Assembly (NCBI GenBank): GCA_038025085.1
Contig: CM076148.1
Coordinates: 32,904,501 to 32,968,500, forward strand
Origin: Tetragonia tetragonoides
Lineage: Eukaryota; Streptophyta; Magnoliopsida; Caryophyllales; Aizoaceae
Length of the DNA stretch: 64,000 nucleotides
Direction of reading: 5' to 3'
Shown: positions 1 to 10,396 of the stretch, piece by piece
Layout: the number at the start of each line of letters is the position of its first letter
Numbering within the stretch: position 1 is the stretch's first letter
The notes under the pieces: model-generated
Seen by the model: the letters and a program-made list of their open reading frames with translations, nothing else
What the model was told of the DNA's origin: nothing
Databases searched by the model: none
Position numbers and translations under genes: made by a program

Positions 1-83
1 CATCACTTCACATTACTATTTTAGCCTACAAATCCATTCCATTACCCCCTTAATCATTACCTCCAACCAAACGGCCCCTAAGA

Positions 84-99
84 GTATGGTACACCACTA
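84..99. repeat. Target-site duplication, left copy (RTE LINE)
   Basis: The 16 bases GTATGGTACACCACTA occur here and again, without mismatch, at 2140-2155. The two copies bracket the RTE LINE exactly: this one touches its GTT/CAA-type tail and the other touches its truncated 5' end. Confidence 0.9.
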
Positions 100-2139
100 C
101 AACAACACAACAACAACAACAACCCAGTAAGTGCCCCGCCTAGGGCGGGGGGTCTGGGGAGGTCCAGATGTACGCAGTCTTACCCCTAACTAGTCGCCTA
201 GAAGAGAGACTGTTTCCGAGAGACCCACAAAAACTTTTTCTTTTTTTGAAAATGCATTTGAAAACGTTTTTTTTTTTTTTTTTTTTTAAAGCAGTAAAGA
301 ATGATCAGCAGGGTAAGGGAAGTAAATCAGTAAACATATTAACACAAGATTCTACTTACTGAGCAACCTAAAGTGAAGTAGACGCTACAGGCTATAAACA
401 AACTGAATCAACCCCTAGTACTAGGCACTGAACAACCCTAATCTAACGCGGATCCTCTACACGGATCTTGCTACGCCATACTCTCCTATCTAGGACCAAG
501 TCCTCGGTAAGATCTAGACGGGTCAAATCCTGCCTGATTACCTCTTCCCAAGTCTTCTTCGAGCGTCCTCGTCTTCGTTTACAATCTCTAAGTGTAATTC
601 TCTCACACCTTCTCACCGGTGCATCACGATGTCTCCTCCTCACATGCCCAAGTCACCTAAGCCTTGTTTCTCGCATCTTGTTGTCGATATCGGTCACTCC
701 CACCTTGCCTCTCAACACTTCGTTCCTAATTCTATCTCTTCTTGTAGAATAGCACATCCAACGAAGCATCCTCATCTCGGTCACCCGCATCTTCTGCACA
801 TGCACCTGCCTCACCGGCCAACACTCCGCCCCATATAGCATAGCTGGCCTGATGGCTGTACAATAAAATTTGCCTTTAAGTTTTAGTGGGATTTTTCTGT
901 CACATAGAACTCCCGTTGCACTCCTCCACTTTAGCCACCCTGTTCTGATACGATGAGTCACGTCATCGTCAATCTCGCCGTTGCCCTGTATGACTGAACC
1001 GAGATATTTGAAACAATCCTTCTTTGGTACCACCTCCGTACCAATCTTAATCTACATATCCGAGGCAACCCCATCTCTTGTGAATTTGCCTTCCAAGTAC
1101 TCGGTCTTTGTCCTACTTAGCTTGAATCCCTTTGACTCTAGTGTGTCCCGCCAAAGTTCCAATTTGGCGTTAACACCTTCTTTAGTCTCGTCTATCAGAA
1201 CAATGTCGTCGGCAAACAACATACACCAAGGCACATCCCCCTGGATAGTCTTAGTGAGCTCATCCATGACGGTTGCGAATAAAAAGGGACTCAACGATGA
1301 CCCTTGATGTAACCCAATATCTATAGAAAATTGCTCAGTTTCCCCTCCTGTAGTCCTGACCCTAGTCCTCACTCCTTCATACATATCCTTAATCACTCGG
1401 ATATAGGCGACTGGAACCCCCTTGGCTTCCAAGCACCTCCACAAAACTTCTCTGGGTACCCTGTCATACGCCTTCTCTAAATCAATGAAAACCATGTGCA
1501 AGTCCCTTTGTCTCTCTCTGTAGTGCTCCATAGAACGTCCAATCAGATGAATCGCTTCCGTTGTTGACCTCCCTGGCATGAACCCGAATTGGTTCTCCGA
1601 GATTAGAGTACTCTTCCTTAGTCTCTTCTCAATCACTCTCTCCCATAGCTTCATGGTGTGACTGAGTAGCTTAATACCCCTATAGTTGTTGCAGCTTTGG
1701 ATATCTCCTTTGTTCTTGTATAGAGGAATCAATGTGCTGAGTCGCCACTCCTCCGGCATCCTTGCGGATTTAAGGATCACGTTGAAAAGCCTAGCTAACC
1801 ACAATAGACCTTCTTCCCCCAAACTCTTCCATACCTCTATGGGTATCTCATCTGGTCCTACTGCCTTCCCACTCTTCATCGTCCGCATGGCCCCTTTGAT
1901 TTCTTCCTTCGTAACGCGACGACAAAAGCTGTAGTTGCGGTATTGCTCGGATGTGGTAAGGTCTCCCAACGAAATGGCTACGTCTCCAACGTTGTTAAAG
2001 AGCTCATTGAAATACCCATGCCACCTCCTCTTGATGTTCGCGTCGTCCACAAGAACTCTCCCCGCCTCATCCTTAATACAACGAACTTGATCCAGGTCTC
2101 TGGTCTTCCTCTCCCTAGCTCTCGCCAACCTTTTCCTAA
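100..2139 (-). mobile_element. 5'-truncated RTE-clade LINE
   Basis: A non-LTR retrotransposon inserted on the minus strand. Its 3' end is a short CAA-rich run (100-126 on the plus strand, GTT repeats on the element's own strand), the tail type usual for plant RTE elements rather than poly(A). The body encodes an RTE-type reverse transcriptase but the endonuclease part is missing, so the copy was truncated at its 5' end. A perfect 16-bp target duplication (84-99 and 2140-2155) defines both ends and shows target-primed insertion as one event. A 20-base T run near 267-287 lies in the 3' untranslated part. Confidence 0.9.
443..2139 (-). pseudogene. RTE LINE reverse transcriptase, two in-frame stops
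   Basis: One reading frame runs the whole length, from the truncation at 2139 to the stop near 443. Reverse transcriptase blocks are visible in order: [57 protein letters not shown] and the catalytic box [10 protein letters not shown]. The C-terminal part holds FKYLGSVIQGNGEIDDDV and GAECWPV, typical of RTE proteins. The frame is interrupted by TAG at 1052-1054 and by TGA at 653-655; the second replaces the usual Trp of an RLRW-x-GHV motif. No frame change separates the pieces, so these are point mutations. The endonuclease domain is absent. It cannot make an active protein. Confidence 0.9.
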
Positions 2140-2155
2140 GTATGGTACACCACTA
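2140..2155. repeat. Target-site duplication, right copy (RTE LINE)
   Basis: Second, identical copy of the 16-base duplication at 84-99, directly beside the truncated 5' end of the element. Confidence 0.9.
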
Positions 2156-2849
2156 AATTGAGTTAACACTGGATTAACAGTTTGCCCTTTTCCTAAGAAT
2201 CATACGGACAGATCTCAAGATTTTTGGGGTGTAATAAGTGACATGAGGCAGAAAATGCTCAAGCAGCTTGTCAAACAACACAAATAAATGCATTGTTATT
2301 ATAAGAATGAGAAGCATACTACATGAATTCTTATCAATCTTGAGTATAACTTTGAGCAATGGTTTAAATCGCATACTCGAAATTGTTATCACTGTGAATT
2401 CAATAAATTGTGATTATTTACACTCACAACATTAGTCATATTAAAACAAATTCATTAGAAGGAAAAAGAAATCAAGAAAATTGGACCTGATTTGTTTAAC
2501 ATATAGCCAATTAGCCATACCTTGTCACCATCATCCTTCAAAAGAGAGAAATCAAATTATCAGCCAAAGAGATCCTTTAATCATGGAGTAGCTTAGTACA
2601 AATCCCCAGTAAATGCACAGACCAAAAAAAAAAAAAAAAAAAAAAAAAACAGAAACCCAATTGCAGAATTCAATTTGATGGATCAATGTAATAGGCGTTC
2701 AATTCTTATATATAATATAAGTCACATTTGAGATAATGTAACTGAAGAACAACAAATTATGGACAATCAAAAGTCATTAACTTAACATGGGAGCGAATGG
2801 AATAAGATTATCAAACAAAAAATTAAAGGTGAGAGAATTAGTAACTTAC
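2156..2849. other. Intergenic or intronic AT-rich DNA
   Basis: No gene recognised. It holds a 27-base A run at about 2623-2649. On the minus strand a possible 15-base micro-exon (GATGATGGTGACAAG, near 2519-2533) lies between a pyrimidine tract ending in AG and a GT. It could belong to the minus-strand gene that begins at 2891, but this is weak. Confidence 0.4.
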
Positions 2850-2891
2850 AGTTACGAAATTGAGAACATCGTCTTTAACCATAGCTGCCAT
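2850..2891 (-). CDS. Putative first coding exon of an unknown gene
   Basis: On the minus strand a CT-rich leader is followed by an ATG at 2891 and 14 codons (MAAMVKDDVLNFVT), ending at a consensus splice donor, ACT|GTAAGT. The exon is in phase 0. An upstream ATG in the same frame at 3053 would add an N-terminal extension, but the local ATG follows a more leader-like sequence. The rest of the gene should lie at lower coordinates, where the RTE LINE begins 700 bases away. No following exon can be assigned with confidence, so this may be a gene cut short by rearrangement or one with long introns. I do not recognise the protein. Confidence 0.4.
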
Positions 2892-3783
2892 GGAGAGAGA
2901 AGGAGTTTGATGGAGAAGAACAAATGGTGAATTGGCGAGAGAGAAACAGAAAGAGAAGAGGCGGACGGAAAGCACCAACTTACGAAGAGGGATTGAAAAG
3001 AAGGCGTCAGTTTGGGGAAGAACGTTTGACGGTTTGACTCCTGGGTATGCCACGTTTCATTTTCTTTTCTTTGTCTGGCTGTCATGCGTTTATAGGCTTC
3101 TTTATGGCGAACTTCTCTCTCCTTCCCCACTCTCTCTCTCCTTCCCATTCCTTCTCTCTCCTGCCCGTAGACCTCACCCGGGTCTCCCAATTCTACGAAG
3201 CTCCGTAGAGCTGGGAGTAAAAATTTGCACGAACTCAGTATATGATGTGGCTGCTGATTTATCAAGCTCTGGTTTCATAGCTGTGTTTTAAACTAATTAT
3301 TATATAGATATAGATTACCCCCATACCTATTCAATTGATTTGAGTGATGTAAGGTTGAAACGTTTCATTTTTGTGTCACCTAAGCGAGTGACACGTGGCG
3401 ACTTGTTGTTTAATTTTTGTGTTTTAAACTAATTATTATACATATATTCGGATTTATTTTATAATCTGTGGGTCAATTTGAGAGTTAAGTGAGAAAAAAA
3501 AAATACTTGAGTAATATTGAGATTTGTCCAATTGGTGATTGAATGAAATGAAATTATTCAAACTCGAAAATTGCTAATAAGAGTTGTGTTTTGCTTGCCA
3601 TAGACTTTACAATTTTTATTTTATTTTTTAATTTTTTTAATATGGTTAAGAAAAATACTTGGAGGTAAGCATACTCTAAAATAAAGTTGTTTGAATCTTC
3701 TCAACTGTCTCTGATAAGAAATTGCATTAGTCCCTTTTTGGAGGTTATATTTTCTACTATTTTTAAAGCAATTCGTCTCCTGT
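2892..3783. other. Leader/promoter-like and AT-rich spacer
   Basis: 2892-3170 is GA/CT-rich and fits a 5' leader for the minus-strand exon at 2891. Further left-to-right the DNA becomes AT-rich. A 22-base segment beginning GTGTTTTAAACTAATTATTA occurs twice (near 3283 and 3420). No gene recognised. Confidence 0.4.
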
Positions 3784-4437
3784 GAGGCCGCCTCAAGGTG
3801 AGGCCTCTTAGTGACATAACCAAACAATATAAACACACGCGCCTCAATTAAACAAAACAAAACAAAAAAAAACAGAACCCCAAATACTTTCTCACTCTCG
3901 CTCGATCACCTCATGTTTTCTCTCTCCTCCCTCTCTCTCTCTCTCTTCGCTCTATATCTCTCTCTCCTCGCGCTCTATCGATCTCATGGCGAAGCAAATT
4001 CGAAATTAACAAGTATGTATTTGATTTTAGTCAATATGATTGATTTTTTTTATTGTGATTATGTAAACATTTGAATTTGAATCTACCATTAAAATGGGAA
4101 ACAAATTGCGATATATGCCTTAATTTTTGCTACTTTATGCTAGTTTTAGATTGAGTTAGGGTTTACTTTTGAATTCAGTGTTATTTCCACTATTGATTGT
4201 ACATTGAGATTTATTTCAACAGTTAGGGATTCAATTTCTGGTGAATCAAGTTTTTTAGATTATTGAATAATTTTGCTTATGTTTGAGTCGAATTTTCAGA
4301 GTCTTGATTATAAGTATTCGTTTCTAACTTAGAGGTATCAGATTGTTACCTAGACGTATCATATTTCCTCTCAAAAGTATCAGCTTTTTGCTTATAAGAT
4401 CATTTTTTTACGTGGTTAAGATAACATGAAAACTAAT

Positions 4438-4500
4438 ACCACATATATTTAAACTAATACCACATGAACTACAACTTATACCACAAATATTTCAACACAG
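4438..4500. repeat. 21-bp tandem array, left cluster (3 copies)
   Basis: The word ACCACA or ACCACAT recurs at 4438, 4459 and 4480, exactly 21 bases apart, within units of the form ACCACAnATnTTnAAACTAAT. The same unit and period return at 5641-5775 near the other end of the element. Confidence 0.7.
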
Positions 4501-4569
4501 CTATATGTTTCTGGTATTATATTTCATCAATGTAGTATTTATTTTTACTTCTTGAATATTCACTCAACA

Positions 4570-4981
4570 CAAACAAGCAAGTCTTACTTTCTAACACAGA
4601 TATGCTAGCTAGAAAATGTGTTAGTATCATATAGTGTGCTTGAGGTATCATACTTTGTCAAACAAGTGCATACACAAGCAAGTCTCACTTTCTAACACAC
4701 ACATGCTAGCTAGTATCAAATGCAGTGTGTCTAGTATCATATTGTGTGCTTAAGGTATCATACTTTGTCAAACAAGTGCATACACAAGCAAGTATCAATT
4801 TCTAACACACGCATCCTAGCTAGTATCAAATGCAGTGTGTCTAGTGTCATATTGTTTGCTTGAGGTATCATACTTTCTCAAACAAGTGCATACACAAGCA
4901 AGTGTCACTTCCTAACACACACATGCTATCTAGTATCAAATGCAGTGTGTCTAGTATCATATTGTTTGCTTGAGGTATCAT
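4570..4981. repeat. 110-bp tandem repeat, about 3.7 copies
   Basis: The word TGCTTGAGGTATCATAC or a one-base variant starts at 4637, 4747, 4857 and 4967, an exact 110-base period. The units share blocks such as ACAAGTGCATACACAAGCAAG and CTAGTATCAAATGCAGTGTG with only scattered substitutions. The first and last copies are partial. No open frame runs through the array. Confidence 0.88.
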
Positions 4982-5017
4982 CATATTTTAATTTCTATAA
5001 TTCCAAATTGCAGAGAT

Positions 5018-5632
5018 GCAATGCTTTAAAAAGTGAGGGCTTTCAATGGCACTAAGCCTACATTAATCAACATGATTTCTGAAGAGCACAAGAAAGAAGC
5101 TGAGGAAAAGAAGCAACAAAAAGCATAAGAGAAGAAGGAGAAAGAAGAAAAAAAGCAAGTTGCTGAGGCCAAAAAAAGGAAAAGAAAAAAGAGGAATGAA
5201 AAAATTATGGAACTAAAGTTGTAAATGTTTTAGCATATTGCTAGATGTGTTTTTCAGTCACTCAAACAACAAACAGGTGTTTTAGTTTTATCTTATGAAA
5301 TAGAACTTCATCAAGTATTTGCTTTAGTATCAAGTTTGGTGACCTGATATCATATATTTCATATCATGTATGTTTTTGTTATGTTTTAAAGATGGTATGA
5401 GTGGATGTGGCAATGAAGCATTGGATTTGGTTAGAAGACTAGAGTTGGTTTTGTAGTAATTTTCTGTTTGAACAGGTTTTTGAAAAGTCGATAACTTGGG
5501 ATGCCCAAATTCAAAGGAAACTCTGTCGGATTTCTAACTTGATGCAGTTTGAGATACGACAAATTGTGAACTTAACTGATTCCAATGCTCACTTAAAAAA
5601 AAAATCACTGATAGCCCACATTCAAAAGCTAA
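5018..5632 (+). pseudogene. Exon-like pieces of an unrecognised gene inside the element
   Basis: Three segments look coding. After an acceptor-like TTGCAG at about 5013 comes a frame with AFNGTKPTLINMISEEHKK that continues as a very Lys/Glu-rich, coiled-coil-like stretch ending in a KKRKRKKR-type basic cluster; a TAA (about 5127) interrupts it. Near 5392-5456 there is DGMSGCGNEALDLVRRLELV before a stop. After TTTGAACAG at about 5476 comes VFEKSITWDAQIQRKLCRIS and on to about 5632. The orientation is the same for all three. I do not recognise the protein. It could be host sequence captured by the element or a remnant of the element's own gene. Confidence 0.4.
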
Positions 5633-5640
5633 TATAATAA

Positions 5641-5775
5641 ACCACAGATATTAAAACTAATACCACAGATATTAAAACTAATACCACAGATATTTAAACT
5701 AAAACCGCAGATACTAAAACTGATACCACACATTGAAAAATTGATACCACGGATATTAAAACTAATACCACAGAC
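5641..5775. repeat. 21-bp tandem array, right cluster (7 copies)
   Basis: ACCACAG or a one-base variant starts at 5641, 5662, 5683, 5704, 5725, 5746 and 5767, a strict 21-base period over seven copies. The unit is close to ACCACAGATATTAAAACTAAT. It is the same repeat as at 4438-4500 and in the same orientation. Confidence 0.9.
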
Positions 5776-5874
5776 GCGGAATGGCCATGAACAACGCTGG
5801 AACAAGAAAAGATAAAAAATAAATAAATAAATAAATTGACGTCACTATTCGCGGCCGTAGCTTGAGGCGGCCGC

Positions 5875-7453
5875 ATTCAAGTTTTTGCGTTTTTAAAGTT
5901 GTTAAGAAATTTTGATGTTTTAAGTTTGCATTGACTGAACTGTGTTAGATAAATGTAGAAACTAATCTGCTCTGTTTTCATATATTAGAAGGGAGGGTGC
6001 TGCAATCCCATCAAGCTATATGCCCTTTGTGATGACAATGCAACAGAGGTACTTTTAAATTTGTGGCATAGATGTTTTTGTTCTCTAAATGATCTATGGG
6101 TTACTATAATTTAATTTTTACAATTTGTATTAAAATTGTATATTATATGACAAATTGATGCTATATGATGTTCTGTGGACTCAATTTTTGTGTTTAATTT
6201 CTTTGCATTACTACAACAAATGTTTAATAGAAGTGTGTCCAATTCCACATTTTGATTATTCCTTGATTGCCTATACAATTTGTATGCAAAGAAATCCGTT
6301 AAAGGTTAGATTTAACTATGAATCAAACAAGTATTTTCTAACTGCCTTTTACTCTTAAAATATTGATATACTGCCATTGTTTTCCCCTACAAATTTGGTT
6401 TTTTTAAAGATTTTTTTTTTTTGGTGTGAATTTTTAAAGATCGTGTTTGCAATGATGACTCTTTTCTACACGTTGATAACGACAGTGATATACTTAACTT
6501 ATTGTGTCCTATCAAAAAAAAAAAAAAAAAACCTTTTTTGTGGCCTCCTCTTTCTAATGCAAGCCTAGAAAATTGGACTACCATCCTACCTATAATCACT
6601 CTCTTTGCCTACCTATCAAGATAACATAATTGTCAAAATTTTCATTTGTTTGTTTGTCTACTATCTACTAAACAAAGTTTAATTTCTCTTTTATCAAACA
6701 TTGTATTTGAAATTGTCTGGAACGGTTTGCATTATCCCATTTTATAGATTCTGATAAAGAAATGAAAATTGAGATATTGCAAATATATCTACATTAAACT
6801 CGCATGAGGTTTGATTGAAGAACACCTATTTGGCTATTTATTATGTATGTTCTTCAACTTCTGTCATTCAATTTGTTCATTTTCCTAAGCGAAACATTGT
6901 TTACATGGCTATACTTTGGAAATCAGTTTAGTTGAACATGCAATAATTGATGCTCAATGGTAAAACAAAAGGCAAATTACTTTACATGCTTCACAGGGTA
7001 TTTTTAAAGCTAGATATTTGTAAAAGATATTGGAAAAGAGACGCTCATGGATGATAATTTGAACTGTGCCCTACTGCCCTTGGGAGGGAAGAACATGCAC
7101 TACTACAAGTGCATAAACATATTGGTTATGGCACTATCTGTGTTCAATCTATGATTTAGATTTCTTTTTAACACTGGATGGTAGGATTAGATTGTAGTAT
7201 AATGAAAAGCAATTTAGTTTATTAATAATTTATTTTTTTTTGGGATTTTCATATTGCCACAGTTATTGAGAATTAATTCATTCTAATACGAAGAATATTG
7301 TGGGAGGGGGAAATGTTTCCTTATGGTATGTACTTGGATCTTTGACAGAACACTTCTATATGAATAAGAAGAATATTGTCAAAGGAGGAAAGGGTTCCTT
7401 ATGGTACTTAAAGATTTGACAGAAAACTTGGTGGAGAAATCCTTCTCCCCTCT
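5875..7453. other. AT-rich spacer
   Basis: Apart from the exon-like segment at 5989-6048 I see no gene. Poly(T) and poly(A) runs at about 6411-6421 and 6515-6531 create short meaningless frames. The sequence continues beyond the LTR element at 11351, the original uninterrupted target region. Confidence 0.4.
5989..6048 (+). other. Exon-like 60-base segment, unknown product
   Basis: The segment follows TATATTAG and ends at GAG|GTACTT, so it has both splice signals, and it is open for exactly 20 codons: KGGCCNPIKLYALCDDNATE. It lies just outside the inverted-repeat element. No neighbouring exon could be assigned. It may be a stray exon of a decayed gene. Confidence 0.3.
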
Positions 7454-7458
7454 AATAT
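7454..7458. repeat. Target-site duplication, left (LTR element)
   Basis: AATAT directly before the TGATGCG end of the first LTR; the same five bases follow the second LTR at 11346-11350. Confidence 0.9.
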
Positions 7459-8407
7459 TGATGCGTTAGCAATTCTGAAGGTTTTAGCTCGTTTTCGAAC
7501 AAGGGATGTTTTGATAATATTTTGTTTGTTTTTTGATTATAGAGATTGAAAATGAAGTAAATGAAACGAAAAATAAGAAGAGGGAGGATAGAAAGCACCA
7601 CCACCAGGACTATAAAGGATTTAACCACCAAGTCAAGGCTAAAGGATACTACTTGTTTCACCAAATATCCCTAAGGACATTATAAAGAACAACAAGGTTT
7701 GTAAGCAAAAGGCAGCAGCCATTTCATATTTTCATTCATCATAATCTGTCCATTGCATCAACTGTGCTTACATATTTATAGGGGTCACAAATGTGCCCTA
7801 ATAACCTAAGAATACTCTAGAAAGGGTGAGCTGTCCAAGAGTAGTGCCCAAGCAAAATGAAACTTCAGTATTTTGCCCAGAAATGAGCCAAATACGTGCA
7901 GTACAATTTGGAGCGCATTTCCTTCCATTTTGGACCACTTGACAGCTGTTTCTTGTCCTTGCATAAGGACAAACGTGGGTGAGCTTTAAGGAGCCTCATT
8001 CTTCATCCTTATCCATCCCATGTGCTTCTAGACTTTCCTCATTCAGTAGCTACTTAGGGAATTCAAAATGCAATTAAAACTTCCTAATTAACTAATTACA
8101 TGCAACATAATTAAGCTAATTAAGTACGAACATGTGTACGAACATGTGTACGGACAAAAACCAAGTTGATCAACTAATCATGATAATTAAGCTAATTGCA
8201 AAGTTATTTGTGTACGGACATGTGCACTACATGTTGTACGGACAAAAACCAGGTTTATGCCATAGAAAGGACATTAATGCCCCTAGGACCATTAATGAAG
8301 CCACCATGGACTAAAAGAGTGCCTTAGGACATGATAATATCATTAATCGACCAAGGACAGATTGCATGGCACTTAAGTGAAGAGAGGAGCTTCATGCCAA
8401 CGCATCA
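7459..8407 (-). repeat. 3' LTR, 949 bp
   Basis: Identical in length to the LTR at 10397-11345 and about 99 per cent identical by eye. Ends are TGATGCGTTAGC and GCCAACGCATCA, giving the TG..CA termini and a 9-base terminal inverted match. Confidence 0.93.
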
Positions 8408-9471
8408 TACACCCAGTGTTGTTTAAGACTTGCCCTCAAGTCCTGGAAGTAGAAAGCTTTCCAATGAAGCTCAATGATGTAGGTGCTGAACTTTCCACCC
8501 CGAATACGGCCTCTAATCCAAGCCCCAATTGATCTCGTGACATCTTTACAATGTTGCTGCATTTGTACCTTAAAGAACAATGGCAAGATTGTATCTATCC
8601 CCATTCTAGGAAAGTGATTGAAATCCGTCCAATCTGATTTGTACCTTCGAGATACACACTCAAACAAAGAGAACTTCAATTGTTTGATCATTTCAGAACA
8701 AGAAGAAAATAAGCAAGGTAATATTCTTTTGAGCTTAAGATCTTGAAATGGCTCTTTCATGATGCACATGCTGATTTATTCAGATTGGGGTTGTTCATTG
8801 ATTGTAAAAGAATTATAGGAGCCATTGTGACCTTTCCCGAGGGGCTGTCTAACAATTTCTTCTACCACCTGTTTGCTTGGGGTTTCACATTGAGAAGTAA
8901 CAAAGGCTCTTGTCTTAGTTGTTGCGTGGATAACCTCATGACAAACGACAGTTATATCACTAGAGGGTTGTAACTCTTGTTCAAGAGCTGCTGATTCAAG
9001 AACAATTTCGAACCTGCCCTTGTCTTCCTCTTGAGCTAAAGTTGGCTCTTCAAATGTTTCTCCAATCATTCGCCTTTCCTCTAGGCTCACAATTGTGGGA
9101 GCTTCATTTTCACGAGCTTTCATGTTAGCCACATGCTCATGGTTGTGTGGAGTGTAAAAAGCTCGTGACGTGAACTTTGGCACAAACTTTCTAATGAGTT
9201 CTTCTCTCATCTCACCCCACTTTTGTATTTTGCCCTTTTCAATCCTTCTTCTCCTGATTTCTAAGAGTTCCCACCAAATCAAAGCATCACAATCGAAAGA
9301 ACTCGTCACAAGTTCTATTTTCTTGCGATTAGAAAACTCCAAGACTTTAAACCATTCGTCCACCGTCTCAAGCCACGTATAAAAATCTTCAGAATAGAGG
9401 AACCCACCAAATTTAGGAAAGTCAATCTCTAAGTCATCATCATTATACTTGGTATCATAAAGACGAGGCAT
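8392..9471 (-). pseudogene. Ty3/gypsy-type gag protein, one internal stop
   Basis: A frame beginning at 9471 encodes MPRLYDTKYNDDDLEIDFPK and then the retrotransposon gag region: FLYSEDFYTWLETVDEWFKV, CDALIWWELLEIRRRR, and WGEMREELIRKFVPKF, the usual (W)W-x(n)-W-x(3)-K/R-x(2)-F pattern of plant gypsy capsids. The first part is 231 residues. A TAA at 8776-8778 stops it; the same frame then stays open for 125 more codons (KEPFQDLKLKRILPCLF and on) and runs into the LTR at 8407. No zinc knuckle and no pol follows. The second part may be an extension of the gag protein separated by a mutation, or the stop may be genuine. Confidence 0.8.
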
Positions 9472-10382
9472 TTTGTGGAGTTAGGTTGTGTTTGAGTTCG
9501 GATGGTGTTTGGGCTATTTTTGGGTTCTTTGTGGACTTTGTGTTGTGGAATGACGGGATAAGACAATCAAATGCAATGAGTACTCAAAACTATCCAATGG
9601 TTCAACACCCAATTCCAGTTTCAACAAAGATCCATAAGAGAACAAACGCCAATTGCAACAGCTCAACTTCAAACACAACAATTCCAAATTTTGCACGTAC
9701 ACGAACAGCTCAATAAATCTCAAACTTTCTCACATACATGGGGGAATAAACCAGATATCTACCAAGATAACTTTGTAGTATAAGGTCTTAGGAGTCTACA
9801 GGACCAAGAAAGGCATAAAATGGATCTCTAGATCTTGAGATATTAACAAAATGCCAAAATGACTCCTGGTTGTATTCCAGCAAGACCAACAAAATGTTTG
9901 AGCACAAATGAAGGCCAAAGACTCAACCTTTCAACTTCAAACCACTTGGATAACAACGATAGAACCCCAAATAAGATAACCAGTTAGAAATACCTCAAGG
10001 TTCACCACATATATGCAGGTAAAATCCAGAACAAACAAGCAACACAACAAACAAGATCCTAGTTCACGCTCAGCACATATAGCAACTTCTCACAATAAAC
10101 TGCTCCAACCCACAACGATTTAAGCAAAACCACCAAGATATTCCGAAAGATAAATGTCTAAGGAACTCAGAAAAGTATCAAAGTTGACACCTTTACCTTT
10201 TGAAACGCCTCCAAAAACAAAGATCCTCAGCTTGGTCCAATCGCACGTCCAGCAGGAGTCACCGAAGGAAAATGCTTACTTGAGTACCCAAATCTCAACC
10301 TTTTTCCTTGAAACCAAAACCAGGTGAAAGAGGACTCTTCAATGAAGAAAAACCTCTGAATTAACGAGCTAAGAAAACCAAA
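9472..10382 (-). other. Untranslated leader of the LTR element
   Basis: About 900 bases between the primer binding site and the gag start. No open frame of note. Long leaders of this kind are usual in gypsy-type elements and would hold packaging signals, none of which can be pointed to here. Confidence 0.6.
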
Positions 10383-10394
10383 GCTCTGATACCA
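10383..10394 (-). promoter_or_regulatory. tRNA primer binding site (initiator Met type)
   Basis: TGGTATCAGAGC on the minus strand, two bases from the LTR end at 10397. This is the standard plant primer binding sequence complementary to initiator methionine tRNA and fixes the element's orientation. Confidence 0.9.
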
Positions 10395-10396
10395 AC

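Larger units (their letters stand above)
3784..5874. mobile_element. Non-autonomous inverted-repeat DNA element with internal arrays
   Basis: The segment is bounded by inverted ends. The left end GAGGCCGCCTCAAG (3784-3797) pairs with the right end CTTGAGGCGGCCGC (5861-5874), and a second block, TAGTGAC (3809-3815), pairs with GTCACTA (5841-5847), giving about 35 bp of imperfect terminal inverted repeat. Inside are a CT-rich leader-like stretch with an ATG (about 3985), 21-bp arrays at both flanks, a 110-bp tandem array, and exon-like coding pieces. No transposase is visible. I found no clear target duplication, so the family (Mutator-like is the first guess) and the exact ends are uncertain. 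Confidence 0.55.

Noticed and set aside
2852..3265. 137-residue minus-strand frame rich in Arg, Lys and Ser
   Set aside because: It reads through the GA/CT-rich leader in a different frame from the splice-supported start at 2891 and shows no domain.
4570..4981. Possible CRISPR-like repeat-spacer array
   Set aside because: The whole 110-bp unit repeats, with no unique spacers, and the setting is a plant genome.
7098..7110. CACTACTACAAG word resembling a CACTA transposon end
   Set aside because: No partner end, no target duplication and no coding sequence for such an element nearby.
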